From positions 1-64,000 of the forward strand of contig WEDG01007335.1 in NCBI GenBank assembly GCA_017591395.1: a stretch of 64,000 nt of DNA. Direction: 5' to 3'. The notes below the pieces were generated by a model, which was not told where the DNA came from, made no database searches, and saw nothing but the letters and a program-made list of their open reading frames with translations. Shown here piece by piece: positions 33,619 through 44,524 of the stretch (the first letter of the stretch is position 1; every line of letters starts with the position of its first letter). The translations under genes and the position numbers were made by a program. This DNA is from Schistocephalus solidus (lineage: Eukaryota; Platyhelminthes; Cestoda; Diphyllobothriidea; Diphyllobothriidae).

Positions 33619-34546
33619 TGAGAATCGCGCTGCACAATAACATTACATCTCTTTCTTGGACTCGATTGTTTCGCGCAACAATGTGTCGCTTTGTGACCAA
33701 CCCGCGAACACTTGTAACACCTTCTCGTGCGATATGGACAATTTGAAATAAAATGCCACCTGTCACACTGCCAGCAAGCCATCTTTTGTTTCCTAGTAAA
33801 ACTAGTATTCTCCTTTGGTCTGCTCGCTTTCATTTCAAAAACACGCACAGGTTGGCTGTTTACATCACCGATCAGCCTATTGTCGTTTTCGATATGTATG
33901 ATCCGGACATACTCCTCTGCTAGTTGTTGCACCGTCATCTCGGCTTTTCTGATCTAGCTGACAGAGCAATCGTGTGCGGACGTCAGCATCCTCCGGCAGA
34001 GTTAGTGATTTTATGAAAAGGAGTGCCTATATTTGCGGACTAGTGGCCTGTTCTAGTTCTGCTTGAGGATAGGCGTCATTTAATTGGCCAGCTAGGTCAG
34101 AATGGTCTTCATGAGGCTGACGTTCTATGTCAAAACACTGGTAACGTCGATTGAATAAGGACTTTGAGAAACTTAACAACCATTTCAAATTTGTAACCGT
34201 TTCCTCAAATGAAATATCTACCGGCTTCTTTGGCAAAATGAACTTTACGTACCGCTCATGTTTGTGCTGGCCTAGCTTCAAAAGCAGAACTTCCACCTTC
34301 TCTTTGTCCTTTAAATTTGAGCCTTTTTTTCAAATAGAAGTGCATATTTTTGGTGCCACACTTCAAAGTTGATGCCGCCGTCTGGATCGTTATTAAATTA
34401 TGTGATCCGGTCTTCAAGTTCTTTTCGTTTATTCCTCCCATTCGGATTCCAACTTTTTGAATGTCTGAAAACAGAGCCGAAAAACTGGCCCGTTATGCGT
34501 CGAGTAACTGCTGCATTTGTTCTGCTGTAATCATAAGTTCGGACAT
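33600..34546 (-). pseudogene. Gypsy gag with two zinc knuckles
   Basis: A start codon (minus) at 34544-34546, only 14 bases inside the LTR, opens MSELMITAEQMQQLLDA before a stop. Downstream frames (34441-34256, 34296-34027) give capsid-like sequence with FDIERQPHEDHSDLAG. Frame 33938-33588 ends with two knuckles: CWQCDRWHFISNC (one residue short of the CX2CX4HX4C spacing) and the canonical CYKCSRVGHKATHC near 33690-33735. The protein would package element RNA. It is broken in at least three places. Confidence 0.85.
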
Positions 34547-34560
34547 CCGCGTCGACAGTT

Positions 34561-34986
34561 TGTTATATCCCTACGCGTGTGATAGAGTAGAAGGCAAAGC
34601 CGGTTTCTGAAAAAAAAACCTTTATTCTGGGCCGACAGAAAACAGCAGATCTCAAGCTCATCAACTCTCGTCTATTTATTAAGTTCTCGGGGTTATCGAA
34701 CATTCCGACACATCGTGACGGAGAGCGTTCTGGAACTTTCGGGCCTGCAACGTCACTCGCATTGATTGGTCGCATCTCACGCTGGAAAATCCCTTGAGGC
34801 AACCTCAAATTTGGACCGAACGCGTGCGTGGGGGCTTGACGCGTGCTTGGTGCAGCAGCGCATACTAATTGGTTGCCTGGTTGCCTGCGCATTTTTCTCC
34901 ACCGACTTGGCCTAATTCGGCGTGCGTCAACACGTGCCATTTCCGCTTTGGGCCATGACTCAACTGCGGATCCCGTCTCCGTAACA
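34561..34986 (-). repeat. 5' LTR of the Gypsy element
   Basis: 426 bp with TGTTA/TAACA ends. AATAAA in element sense at 34621-34626. The sequence directly inside (34547-34560) shows no obvious tRNA primer-binding site. Confidence 0.92.
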
Positions 34987-34991
34987 CAGAT
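34987..34991. other. Gypsy target-site duplication, right copy
   Basis: CAGAT directly after the right LTR, matching 30154-30158. Confidence 0.85.
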
Positions 34992-37135
34992 CCTTAAAAA
35001 CGCCAGATACATTTAGATCGGGGCTATCTATTCTTAGTTGAGGCTGATGGTCGTCGCCAACAACCATACCGGAACGTTTGTGCCAAGAAAGGGAAAGGCT
35101 CCATGTGCATCAACACTGGGTAAAGGCCTCAAGATCGTTTTTCAATGGTTCGAGCACGGTATCGCGATCTGACAGCTTGTATAAATAAGCAACTTTTGAA
35201 TCGTTGGTATACATAAAGGGGCCTACCATTCCGAAATAAACCTGGTACATCATTTACAAAAAACAAAATAAGAGCGGGCCAAGCACAATACCCTGAACAA
35301 CTCCACTCCTCACGCGCGCGGGGTTTGAGGTAACATTGAAGATCTTAACACGTTGTATGTGAGAGCTCAGGAAATAAGATATTCAGTTCAGAAGTTTTCT
35401 ACATATGCCGAAAGAGGAGAGTTTCAAGAGAAGGAAGACATGGTCAATACAATCGAAGGCCTTGGTGAAATCGAAATAGACTATGTAAGTGCAAAACCAT
35501 TATCCCTAGATTTTACAACATTTTCAAAGAAAGAGAGCTGACAGGTATCACAAGACCTTGTTTTGAGGAACCCATCATGGGTGCACTCAGTAGGTTATTC
35601 TGGGTTTGGTGATGTACCATCTTGTCTTTGATCAATGTCTCCAAGATTTTTGAAGCCACGTACAGTGTTTTAATTAGCCGAAAGTAGTCAAATGATGTAG
35701 ATTAACCGTATTTGGGGGCAGATAGAATGAGCGATTCCTTCCACACACTGGAAAAGATTTCACTTTACAGAGCTAGATTAGATATCTTACATATAAGAGA
35801 CGGGAAAATATCATCATCATACGCCTTTATAATACTGATCGGGTTGCCATCTTGTCCAGGACTATGAGATTGAAGAAAACGATGAGCGGATACGGCTACG
35901 TCCCAGAGGGTAATAGTTATGGTTTCAATGACGGAACCGGTCCAACCCTGGATGGTCGGAGGGGGCGCGGTGGAATTTTCAATGCATGTTCTTGAAAAGA
36001 AACGTTAAAACTATCAGCCATCAATTTGTCATCAACTATATGATTGCCAACGGCGTCTCGATGGACAGGCTGCCGTGTTATTCTATGCATTCTTATTGTG
36101 CATGAAAAAGGTTTCGCAAAATTTAAGACCGGTTTTTAAAATCTTTGACCTCATAGACTAGCCGTTTTTCTTTAGATACCCTCTGAGCCTGCTCAAAAAA
36201 CGTCGAATCAAGGGAAGAACCAAAATGTCGTTTACCAAATGGAATCAAGGAGAAAGTTAGCGCAATCTACGGCTAAAAGATAAAGGGAGATAAACCTCAT
36301 TCATTGCATTAATTATTTTCTTACGGGGAACAAAACAAGAAATAAGTTGATCTAAAACTGCGTACTGCATACCGGTTCAGGCGTTCACATCATGACATAG
36401 AATAAAATCAGCCCAGTCGTGGGAATTACGATGTGTCAATAGTTCTATCAAAAGGGCTGATCAGTAATCAAAGAAAAAGCTATATTTTTTGGAAAACGTT
36501 CCATCAGATTCGCATTTTAGTGTAGAAACAACGATTTCGTGGTCTGACCTCCCAAGGAGCCTAAAGATAACTCTGTCAAAGGCAGGCAACCTCTGTAGAA
36601 GATAAGCTCAACTGTGCTTTATTCTCGTGCAGGGAAGTCAAAAACCTGATTTTACATGCCACTATTTACGGCATAGAGTAAATCCTCGAACGTTATGGGG
36701 CCGGCATGTAGAAACTATCGAATTTCAGGAACGTTCAAACCACCGGCAATTAAGCAATACTTAAAATTTAAATCAGCCGCGGCGTGAAATGCTTGTGAGA
36801 GATAACGATCGTCATCCTCACTGGTATTCGGCGGGCAGCCGACGACTAAAGAGTTCTTATTCTTTAAGGTAATTTGAAGCCAACAGCTCTCTTCAACCGC
36901 GGTAAATTGTGGATGTTCTAAAGGCTGAAATGCGAGCGCTTGCTTAACAAAGATTCAGCTTCTTCCAACATGGCTGTCGCGATGATCATTTCGAGTACAA
37001 TTATAAACTATAAGAGAGAGTTCAGCGTCGGCTACAGAAGGTGTTGCCATGTTTTCGTTACTATAATAATATCAGGACAGTGGATGAAGACCAGAGACTG
37101 AAGCAGGGCATTTTATTATGCAAGGATCTGGCATT
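34992..37135 (-). mobile_element. CR1-like family B element, 5' part (endonuclease and RT)
   Basis: The minus-strand reading begins near 37135 with [20 protein letters not shown], the start of the endonuclease domain, and passes through strongly decayed endonuclease sequence (36450-37000). RT blocks matching 19780-20400 follow: a proline-rich stretch near 35930-35990, SPGQDGNPISI near 35840-35870, SKILETLIKDKM near 35620-35650, and GIVLGPLLF with FMYTND near 35210-35300. It then continues across the Gypsy insertion at 30158. Many stops throughout. The 5' edge is fused to another CR1 element at about 37140. Confidence 0.82.
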
Positions 37136-37139
37136 TAGA

Positions 37140-39560
37140 AGGAACAGTTTAAGTAAGGGACAACAGTCCTGACCATGCATAGTATGGAATGTTTGTATTA
37201 GTTCTCCTCGCAACTGCCTGTAACTCATGGGAAAGAGATCAAGATAAGACAATCGTGTTTCATAGGTTAAGGAGCCATGCCCAGTCACATGTTTGGTTGC
37301 ACGTCTTTGAACCTTTTGGAGGATACTGAGGTCCCTACCGGTTCAGGGTCAAAAAATTTAGAGAAGCAGTCTTCTTCAAAGGCAGGGAAAGCCCTCTTGA
37401 CAAGGTGCAGAACAGACATCGCAGACTTGGCTAATTTGGAGCAACGTAGTGAGGTCGTGATCCACATCTCCAAATCTATCTGCACGTCCAGTGGTATACC
37501 ATTCAGGCAGTAATCCATTAGGTTCGGATTGCTGGGTGTGCTGAATCGTATAATAGTGCATTTGTCCTCATTAAACGACACAATGCAGTCCTTCGACTAT
37601 TTTTGATGCCGGTTTACGTTCGCCTGCCAATAAACTGTTGCAGCTGCAGTTCGGATGACGGTCCATAGTTTAATATCATCCGAAAACATGGCAAAATAAC
37701 AATCCAGTTCACTGTCCTTCACGTTTACAATGAACAGAATAGGGCCAAAAACGGAGGCTTGGGGAACACCTCTAATGACCGCACATTCCGCCGACTGCTG
37801 GACATCAACATGGACAGTTTGAGGGCGACCAAAGAGGACTCTTCGGATCTGTTTCTAGAGATTATTTCTAACAGCTGGTCGGCTGAGTTCGTAACAGAGT
37901 CGTTGCTGTGGGACTCTATAAAATGCCATCTTCAAGTCAATAGAGGCTACATCTAGTCTATTTACTTTAACTACCCAAGTCCAACGTTCCAAACAAAAGA
38001 GTAAATTCGTCACGCAAGACCGGCCTTTTTGGAATCCATGCCATGCATCGGATAGTAATTTATGCTGCTTTAAGATTGGAATTAGCTCTCACTTGTTTAT
38101 CTTTTCTGTGATTTTGCAGCAGATTGAGGTGATACTAATTGGTCTTTAATTATTTGCGGAGACCTTGCTACAATCGGTATATATCATTGTGATCCGTGCA
38201 GATTTCCAATCAGCGGCTAAATATCCATCTTCGAACGAGGCTTGGAAAAGCATGGACAACGGTTTGGCTAGTTCAACAGCGAGATCCTTAAGTAACTTGG
38301 ACGGTTTATCATCTGGGTTCGGTGGCTTTGACTCATTCAGCACCAACAGCTCTTTATGAACAACTGTTTGGTCAAAAAGGTAAAGACTCGATTGTTGGAT
38401 CCTCATCAACGTCGTAGTCAGGAGGAGTAAATGCGCTTTCACTCGTACAGGTGGATTTAAAAATTCCGAATGGTATTCCACTTTTGCTCTATCCTCACTC
38501 GCCCCTAGGTTTTCATTGGTCTTCCGCAAAAGAACGGGGTCCCTGTTTCGAGTGCTCCTTTTAATATAACTGAAGAATAACTTCGAGTTTTCCCCTGCAG
38601 GTTCAGTATGTCTTTTTTGAAGTCTTGCCGTGCCCTGAAGATAAGCCGCTGGATCTGGTTCCTCTGTGCCTTTTATGGGCACAGGGTCCCCATAAGTGAT
38701 TGATTTCCTCCACAACCCCCACTATTTATTCATTTCTTTTTTTTAATGTTTGAGTCAGCCACTAAGGTTTGTTTTTCGGTCTCTTTTAAAAAATCGGGAA
38801 GTGGTTTCTGAGGAGAATATGCAAAAACTCACGGACCCATTCTTAATCCTCCGTTATATTCCCGGAAAAAGCTGATTCCCAGTTTATATTCTTGAGTTTG
38901 GCCTTCATTTGACTGAAGTCATTTCACTTAATATTTCTTCTAAATCTGGTGGGCTGTTCAGGTGCCGAAAATATGAAATGGCTCCAATGAAGTATGACGA
39001 AATCACGTCAACCTAGCGGAGGTTGACATCACAGCTCATGAACTCTATCCAAAGACTTCATGAGCACCAGGTCTAAGCAGTTAGACTGCTGACCCACACG
39101 CACTCTCGTAGGAAATTAGACGTGCTAAGTGAATAATGACCTGAGTGTCATGGCCAACAAACGTCAGTCAAAAGCTAGTTCTGAACTGCTCGCATATACT
39201 GAAGTTCAGTCAATGAGCGGCGCATTGAAGTCACCCATTATCAAAAAGTAAGGTTTAGGAGCAAATTTTTCTTGCTCTTCTAACAGATAAGCGTCAGACT
39301 TGGGGTCACTTAGGTGGCGGGAACTTCAAGGTTATGTGATACTGGCACCTTTATAGTTACAGAGCTGCATGCAAAAGTTTTTTTTTCTGACACAAAAAGT
39401 CTGCGTTTTACGTTTGTAACAACACCTCCTCCCTGACGCTCTCTTCTATCCGCTCGAAACAACTGAACTCCTGGTAGGGCTGATTCGCGGTCATCTACGT
39501 TTTCGGACAGTCAAGTTTCTGTTGAAGACATAATATTGGGGGAGCGTTTACATATGTATA
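37140..39560 (-). mobile_element. CR1-like non-LTR retrotransposon, family A-related
   Basis: Minus strand from 39560 downwards. Endonuclease: TETWLSENVDDRESALPG with RQGGGVVTNVKRR (39380-39540), LIMGDFNAPLID near 39220-39260, and NCLDLVLMKSLDRV near 39030-39080. RT linker and fingers lie in a 189-codon frame, 38715-38146 (LLKDLAVELAKPL, FQASFEDGYLAADWKSARI). Palm: ASIDLKMAFYRVPQQRL near 37920-37970, GVPQASVFGPILFIVNV near 37730-37780, and FSDDIKLW near 37670-37695. C-terminal domain to about 37140 ([20 protein letters not shown]). AFD has become AFY and FADD has become FSDD; stops occur throughout. Confidence 0.85.
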
Positions 39561-40639
39561 TTTTGAATTCATCTAATTTGGACAATATACTCTATACGTT
39601 GATGTAAACAAATGCAAGTTTCATAATTTTAGGAATTGTTATCACGGTGCAGCCTGATCCTCCATTTTCGAAACCTATTTTGATCTCATTCGAATTGGTT
39701 CAGTCCAAGGAATTACGGGAGGACGTTGTATTATCTGATCATTGTAGATCACTAGGTTGATCTCCCCATTCTGCTATCTTGTTTTCGATTCCAGAACTAA
39801 TTGTCAATGCCTATATCTAATTAGTAGTTATTTGGGATGTTTAAATATAGATAACTCCTAAAATTTTTAAACGACTTAAGTTTTGAAGCTAAGTTAAAAC
39901 GCCATAGCTGTTGTTGATTTGGTAATGCCAGGAGACCTGCTGGCGAAAATAAGACTGATAATAAAGTTATATATTTCTGCGCAGATTTCCAAATAGCCGA
40001 CCGAGGATGGCGGTATTGTTTTTGCAAGCTGGAAAATTTTTATCTCAGAACTGCAACAGCGTCCATTCGATCAAAATACTGAAAACTTTTAAGACCCACG
40101 CCAGCCAAAAATGTGAATCTGCAGATTCAAAGGTTGCACTGAACTTGTATGACCGTTCCCGTGAGTTTCCCGTGTTTGTGCCAAGGTTGTTGAACATTGC
40201 CAGAAGACTCCGCGTAACGGTACGCATGCGTTTATTCTTTTACATATTTTTTGTCCCATCCTGCTCTGAAGATTATTTATTTAATTTTGCATTTAAATCA
40301 GAATTTCAAATATGCGTACTTTGCGCTCCCTGCTACCGTGGAAATTACCCCACCTCTTTTCAATTTCTATTTAAGCTCTGGTACTTATAATGGGTTAAAT
40401 ACTCTCGATAATAGCTGCAGCACGCTTCCCTACTAGTTCGACGTTTGCATTTCTGAAGTGGGAATACTAATTAACTTATTATGGCCTTGATAACTGAAAG
40501 CAAACCTGAAGATCATGAAGGGTGTGACACAACAGAAGTGAATTGACCTTTGTTGTGTTGTTTGACTGAAGCGTGTTTCTGGTTACAGAGACAGTGCTCC
40601 AATAAGTGTTCTTAGTGATTTTTCAGTGTCAACCTCTAC
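39561..40639. other. unassigned 1.1-kb AT-rich region
   Basis: No recognisable domain. The open frame 40007-40390 (127 codons, plus) is rich in Phe and Leu towards its end and lacks motifs. It may be chance or very old element sequence. Confidence 0.4.
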
Positions 40640-41091
40640 AGACTGTACCCCACTCCCCGTAGTTTCTTCCAACGCTACACTCCCTTTGCTTCGTCCCGTT
40701 AGTGATCGGGAACTCCTTAACCGTGAGATACTGCCGTGACCAATTCCAGTCAAGGAGCTTCAACCTATTGTGGACTACTTTTTCTTTTGGTCCATATATC
40801 CTAGTTACCTTAAAATCATTCTTGAAGATGATGTTCAGGCTTCACACCTCCTAGAACGGAGAATGGCTTTCCGTAGCTCACACCGGGATGTATGATTTCA
40901 GCCGGATTACGAACTGACGGAAAGGCACAAAATGAGGATGCTGAGAACAGAACTGAAGAGGAGAACCAAACAGGCGGGAAAATGGCTCCAAATAAAGGAT
41001 GGGAAAATAAAAGTGATGAAGAAGTATTTCATGTGGCAGACCCCGTACATCATCAAGGCAGGTCCTTACGAAGACGGCAGGCTCTAACTAC
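40640..41091 (+). pseudogene. CR1-like ORF1 C-terminal fragment
   Basis: With one stop, the plus-strand frame reads FQPDYELTERHKMRMLRTEL, KRRTKQAGKWLQIKDGKIKV, MKKYFMWQTPYIIKAGPYED and ends at a TAA near 41088. This is the usual C-terminus of CR1 ORF1 proteins (positively charged helix, then GKW-IKDGKIKV). Upstream, PVSDRELLNREILP and LLERRMAFRSSHRDV belong to the same domain. No endonuclease follows; the next CR1 sequence begins only at 41540. The fragment probably derives from a family C element. Confidence 0.6.
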
Positions 41092-41539
41092 GTAGTACCC
41101 AACTGTACAAAGTGGATAATTGTTGCCCTATGCGAACAGCCATATGAACAGCAGAAACGAGTAGTATGGTAGACATATCCTTTTCAGAACGATTTGGCAT
41201 TTTTTTAAACAATAGTTCACAATCTTTCGAATAAACGGTGAACAAGTGCATGCATTCATTTTCTAAGGACACTACAAATAGTTGAGTTGATAAAATTAAC
41301 ACTGATCTATTTATGCTCTCACGTTGAAGCTCTATTTTGCAGATGCAATTTTCCCCATCCAAGAGTAGTTTCAGGTGTTTTGACCCCACCAAGCTTCCTG
41401 GACCCCTAGTATTTGAAAAAAGTACACTTTAGCATGATCAACCATAAGTTAGCATTATCGCCTCATGCAGATCGAATTTCTGCAAAGGATGCATAGATAT
41501 GTGATTTAATATCAAATAATTACTTCCTTCAGAAAATAA
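41092..41539. other. unassigned 450 bp
   Basis: The minus-strand open frame 41084-41392 has no motif, and codon use looks random. Nothing else seen. Confidence 0.4.
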
Positions 41540-41690
41540 ATTTAAACATGTACCGCATGTTTGTTCTTCCTATCCTAGAATACTGCTGTCCCCACATTGG
41601 GCTGATGAACGCCTCTGACCGCAGTAAGATTGAAAAAGTTCAGAGGGTTTTTACTCGAAGACCATTTTCTCCTCCTTGATCAAGTATCTC
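41540..41690 (+). mobile_element. CR1-like C-terminal fragment (family B/D type)
   Basis: The plus frame NMYRMFVLPILEYCCPHIGL then NASDRSKIEKVQRVFTRR matches the LYKMYVRP-LEY..IE-VQ..FTKR block of the B and D families. It is 150 bp long, stops before position 41697, and adjoins a family C element. Confidence 0.7.
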
Positions 41691-41696
41691 TTGCAT

Positions 41697-43012
41697 GGAT
41701 AGATGCCAGTTTCTAGTTTATTACTCTCCACAGAGCAGTGGTTTCGTGCACTGGACGAAAATGGTAGGGTTGATGTCATATACACTGATTTCAAGAAGGC
41801 GTTTGACAGTGTCCCACACAAACGTCTCATCTACAAATTATCTGACATTGGCATAAGAGGAATCCTGCTGACATGGATCGCAGACTTTCTTACAGGTAGA
41901 TTGCAAACTGTGTGCGTCGATACCTCGAAGTCAACACCTACTCCGGTTTTAAGTTGTGTCCCCCAAGGCTCGGTATTAGGGCCGTTACTCTTCTTAGTGT
42001 ACATCAACGACTGTGTCGACGACCTGGATTGCAGCGCCATCATGTTTGCAGATGATGTTAAATTGTGGAGGATCATCAGATCTTATTTCGATAGGCACGC
42101 ACTTCAAGAGGATCTCAACCATCTTAGCAGCTGGTCTGCTCGTTGGCTCTTAAATTTTAACGTTGGGAAGTGTGTAGTCCTAAGACTGCGTACCAGAAAG
42201 ACCAGTGAGGAGGATGATTCCTACCAATACATTCTCAATGGACAGCCCCTTTCAATTGTTGAGGAACAGAAGGACCTTGGTGTTCTAATAAACTCCTCAC
42301 TTAAACCATCTTCAAAGTGTTTAAAGGCAGCTAAACGCGCTACACAGGTCTTATTTGCGCTCAGACGTGGATTTGTGCAGATTGATAAAGAACTCTTCCG
42401 AAAAACCTACGGGCCTGGTGTCCGTGGTTTAAGAAGGATTAGCTACAGCTGGAACGAGTGCAGGCGAGGGCTACGAAGATGGTCAAGAATCTTAGTCATC
42501 TGCCTTACGAAGCCAGACTAGTTGAACTTGATTTGTTTCCTCTAAATTACAGGCAACTACGCGGTGACCTCATCCAAACATACCAGATTGTCAGAGGCCA
42601 CGAGTGTGCCCTAGAATTTGCTGACTTCTTCGAATTGGCTGGGACGGAACATCTGCGGGGTCATCCCTTTAAACTGCAAAGGAAGTTTGTCCACACGGAA
42701 GTCCATCGGAACGTCTTTTCGCAGAGGGTCGTTGGAGCATGGAATGGACTCCCTGACGAGGTGGTCCTTTCAGAAACTGTTGACACATTTAAATTCAAAC
42801 AAGATACTCATTTTCTGTGAAATTGTTGTCAATTTAATGAAGATTGTGTAAGCAGTGGCAGCTTGCGCCTGGCCCACACATATCGATGACCCTACATTTT
42901 CATTTGTCAGATTTATCACGGTAAACGTTTGTACTATTGACATTTTTTATACGAATAGGCATCTCAAGGGCGAAAGCCTACTTCCCTCAATAAAGTGACT
43001 TAAAGTGACTAT
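41697..43012 (+). mobile_element. CR1-like family C element, 5'-truncated, RT nearly intact
   Basis: Starts abruptly within the RT palm. 41703-42521 encodes DVIYTDFKKAFDSVPHKRLI (catalytic Asp), [20 protein letters not shown] and IMFADDVKLWRII (Asp pair near 42045-42055), then KDLGVLINSSLKPS. Near 42410 about 45 bases that should encode FVRP-LEY-IQA are missing and the frame shifts. The C-terminal domain resumes at 42458-42820 ([37 protein letters not shown]). The 3' region ends near 43012 in AATAAAGTGACTTAAAGTGA, a 9-bp repeat tail of CR1 type. Confidence 0.88.
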
Positions 43013-43617
43013 ATGTCGTCTACATTAGCTATTTTCAAAAACAAATTACGGTAACATTTAACTAAGGAAGATATAAAGTCCTTATTGTCTGTTTCCTTAC
43101 CATTATCGCAACTTTTTGGTATTTGAGGCAGTTCCCTTGATATGACACTGGTTATTAAATATGTTTTAATTATCCTCTGCAAAGTCAATCTTCGCAGTCA
43201 CTTATTCGTCCCCTCCTTTTCAACTATCATCGCCAAATCTTGACAACCTTGATAATTTCCTCTGATTTTGCAACCCGGACGATGGTCTCCAGGATCTGTT
43301 GATATTCGTGGCGGGTTCTGATGTTTTCGCCTCTTTGTTGGTGGACTATGCAGTCAGCAAGGTCGCATCTCGTTGATGATCTCGAACCCTCTACTTTCCC
43401 CTCTTCGTATCGACCATGTTGTCTACGATGAGTTCCTCCTCTCTCACCACCATGGTGGTTATAAACAGTAGCTCTGACTGGTATATTATCTCTCAGCCAA
43501 CAAGGAGCGTTCTGAACCCTCATACGTTGCCAGCAACATCACAATACTCTCCCCCTGCATCGTACTAATCCAATCAAATCTAGCTATTAATTTTTTAGAG
43601 AAACAGTTTTCTTTCTC
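43013..43617. other. unassigned 600 bp
   Basis: The minus-strand open frame 43227-43523 (98 codons, Arg/His/Glu-rich) has no domain I recognise. No RNA gene or repeat seen. Confidence 0.35.
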
Positions 43618-43910
43618 CTAGTTATTTTTAAATTGGCAGCTCGCTAAACTCCACCCCGGTTTAAACGTAGGATTTTTTTCGCTGCTTCTTTCCTAGTTCA
43701 CCGTATATTCCAAATATTTTTGACTATTGTTTAAAAATGGCAAATCGTTCTAAATCAGATATGCCTACCATACTTCTCATTTCTGCTGTTCATATGGCTT
43801 CTCACATAGTGCAGCAATTATCCAATTTGTATTATTTATACCGCGATACTAAGTTTGCAATGATGGGCCTCTCTGGGCATTAAATATACAATTTGTTTAT
43901 TTATTTATAA
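43618..43910 (+). mobile_element. SINE-like insert, copy 2
   Basis: Aligns along its length with 28069-28356, differing by scattered substitutions and short indels. It ends CAATTTG followed by a TTTATTTATTTATA tail. Flanks show no clear target duplication. Non-coding. Confidence 0.7.
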
Positions 43911-44524
43911 GCAGTGAAAAAACTCTAACAGTTAAATCCGGGGCAGAGTTTAACGAGCCGCAAATTAAAAATAGAAACAAGGAGAAAAAATGTTCCTCTA
44001 AAATATTTAAAGCTTGAGTTAATGGGATTTGTACGATGCATTGGGATAGTACAGGGATTTTGCTGACAACGTATGTGGGTTTGGAACGCTCCTTGTCAGG
44101 TGAGAGATAATATGAACTGTCTTTATCAACCACTATCTGATATTTTAATGTTTGGATTGCAAATATGGCTGACGATCAGCATAACAAGTCGATCCAGGAG
44201 CCCTTCTCAGTAGATGGCCCAGTGATGAAATCCAAATGAATGGACGAATTGACATCAGAAGGTAACAAGGAGAACGTGGGCGCTAAAAAGGCACCTGAAA
44301 AGGCCAATTGGCAGGAGATTTGTAATGTTACATAATAAATGGGGTAATAAATACAAATTTAGCCACCATGTTGAAGTTGAACGAAAATGAACAATCTATA
44401 AAGTTTTATTAACCTCGAAAGCAAGCGGGTAGTACAGTAGTCCGTTTGCCAGATGCTGTGGTAGCGTGTCCGTTGCTCCATTATACCGATCGCATAGAAC
44501 AATTATTTTTTGATTGTAACAAAC
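43911..44524. other. region upstream of the ZNF593-like gene
   Basis: No element recognised. A short plus-strand frame starts at 44168 (MADDQHNKSIQEPF...) and, after one TGA, continues in the same frame for about 30 codons (MDELTSEGNKENVGAKK...). It is unlike the surrounding repeats, but I cannot name it. Promoter or 5' untranslated sequence of the gene at 44525 is expected here; no TATA box is convincing. Confidence 0.35.

Larger units (their letters stand above)
30159..34986 (-). mobile_element. Gypsy-type LTR retrotransposon, 4.83 kb
   Basis: Two LTRs of 427 and 426 bp, bounded by TGTTA..TAACA and flanked by a CAGAT duplication, enclose minus-strand gag, protease, RT, RNase H and integrase in the Gypsy order (integrase last). 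The LTRs differ at roughly 45-50 of ~427 positions by eye, so the insertion is old. All coding domains contain stops or frameshifts. The target is a family B CR1 copy, whose sequence resumes immediately outside (compare 25180-25200). Confidence 0.95.

Noticed and set aside
41084..41392. 102-codon minus-strand frame as a gene
   Set aside because: No motif, no splice or polyadenylation context, and it lies between CR1 pieces.
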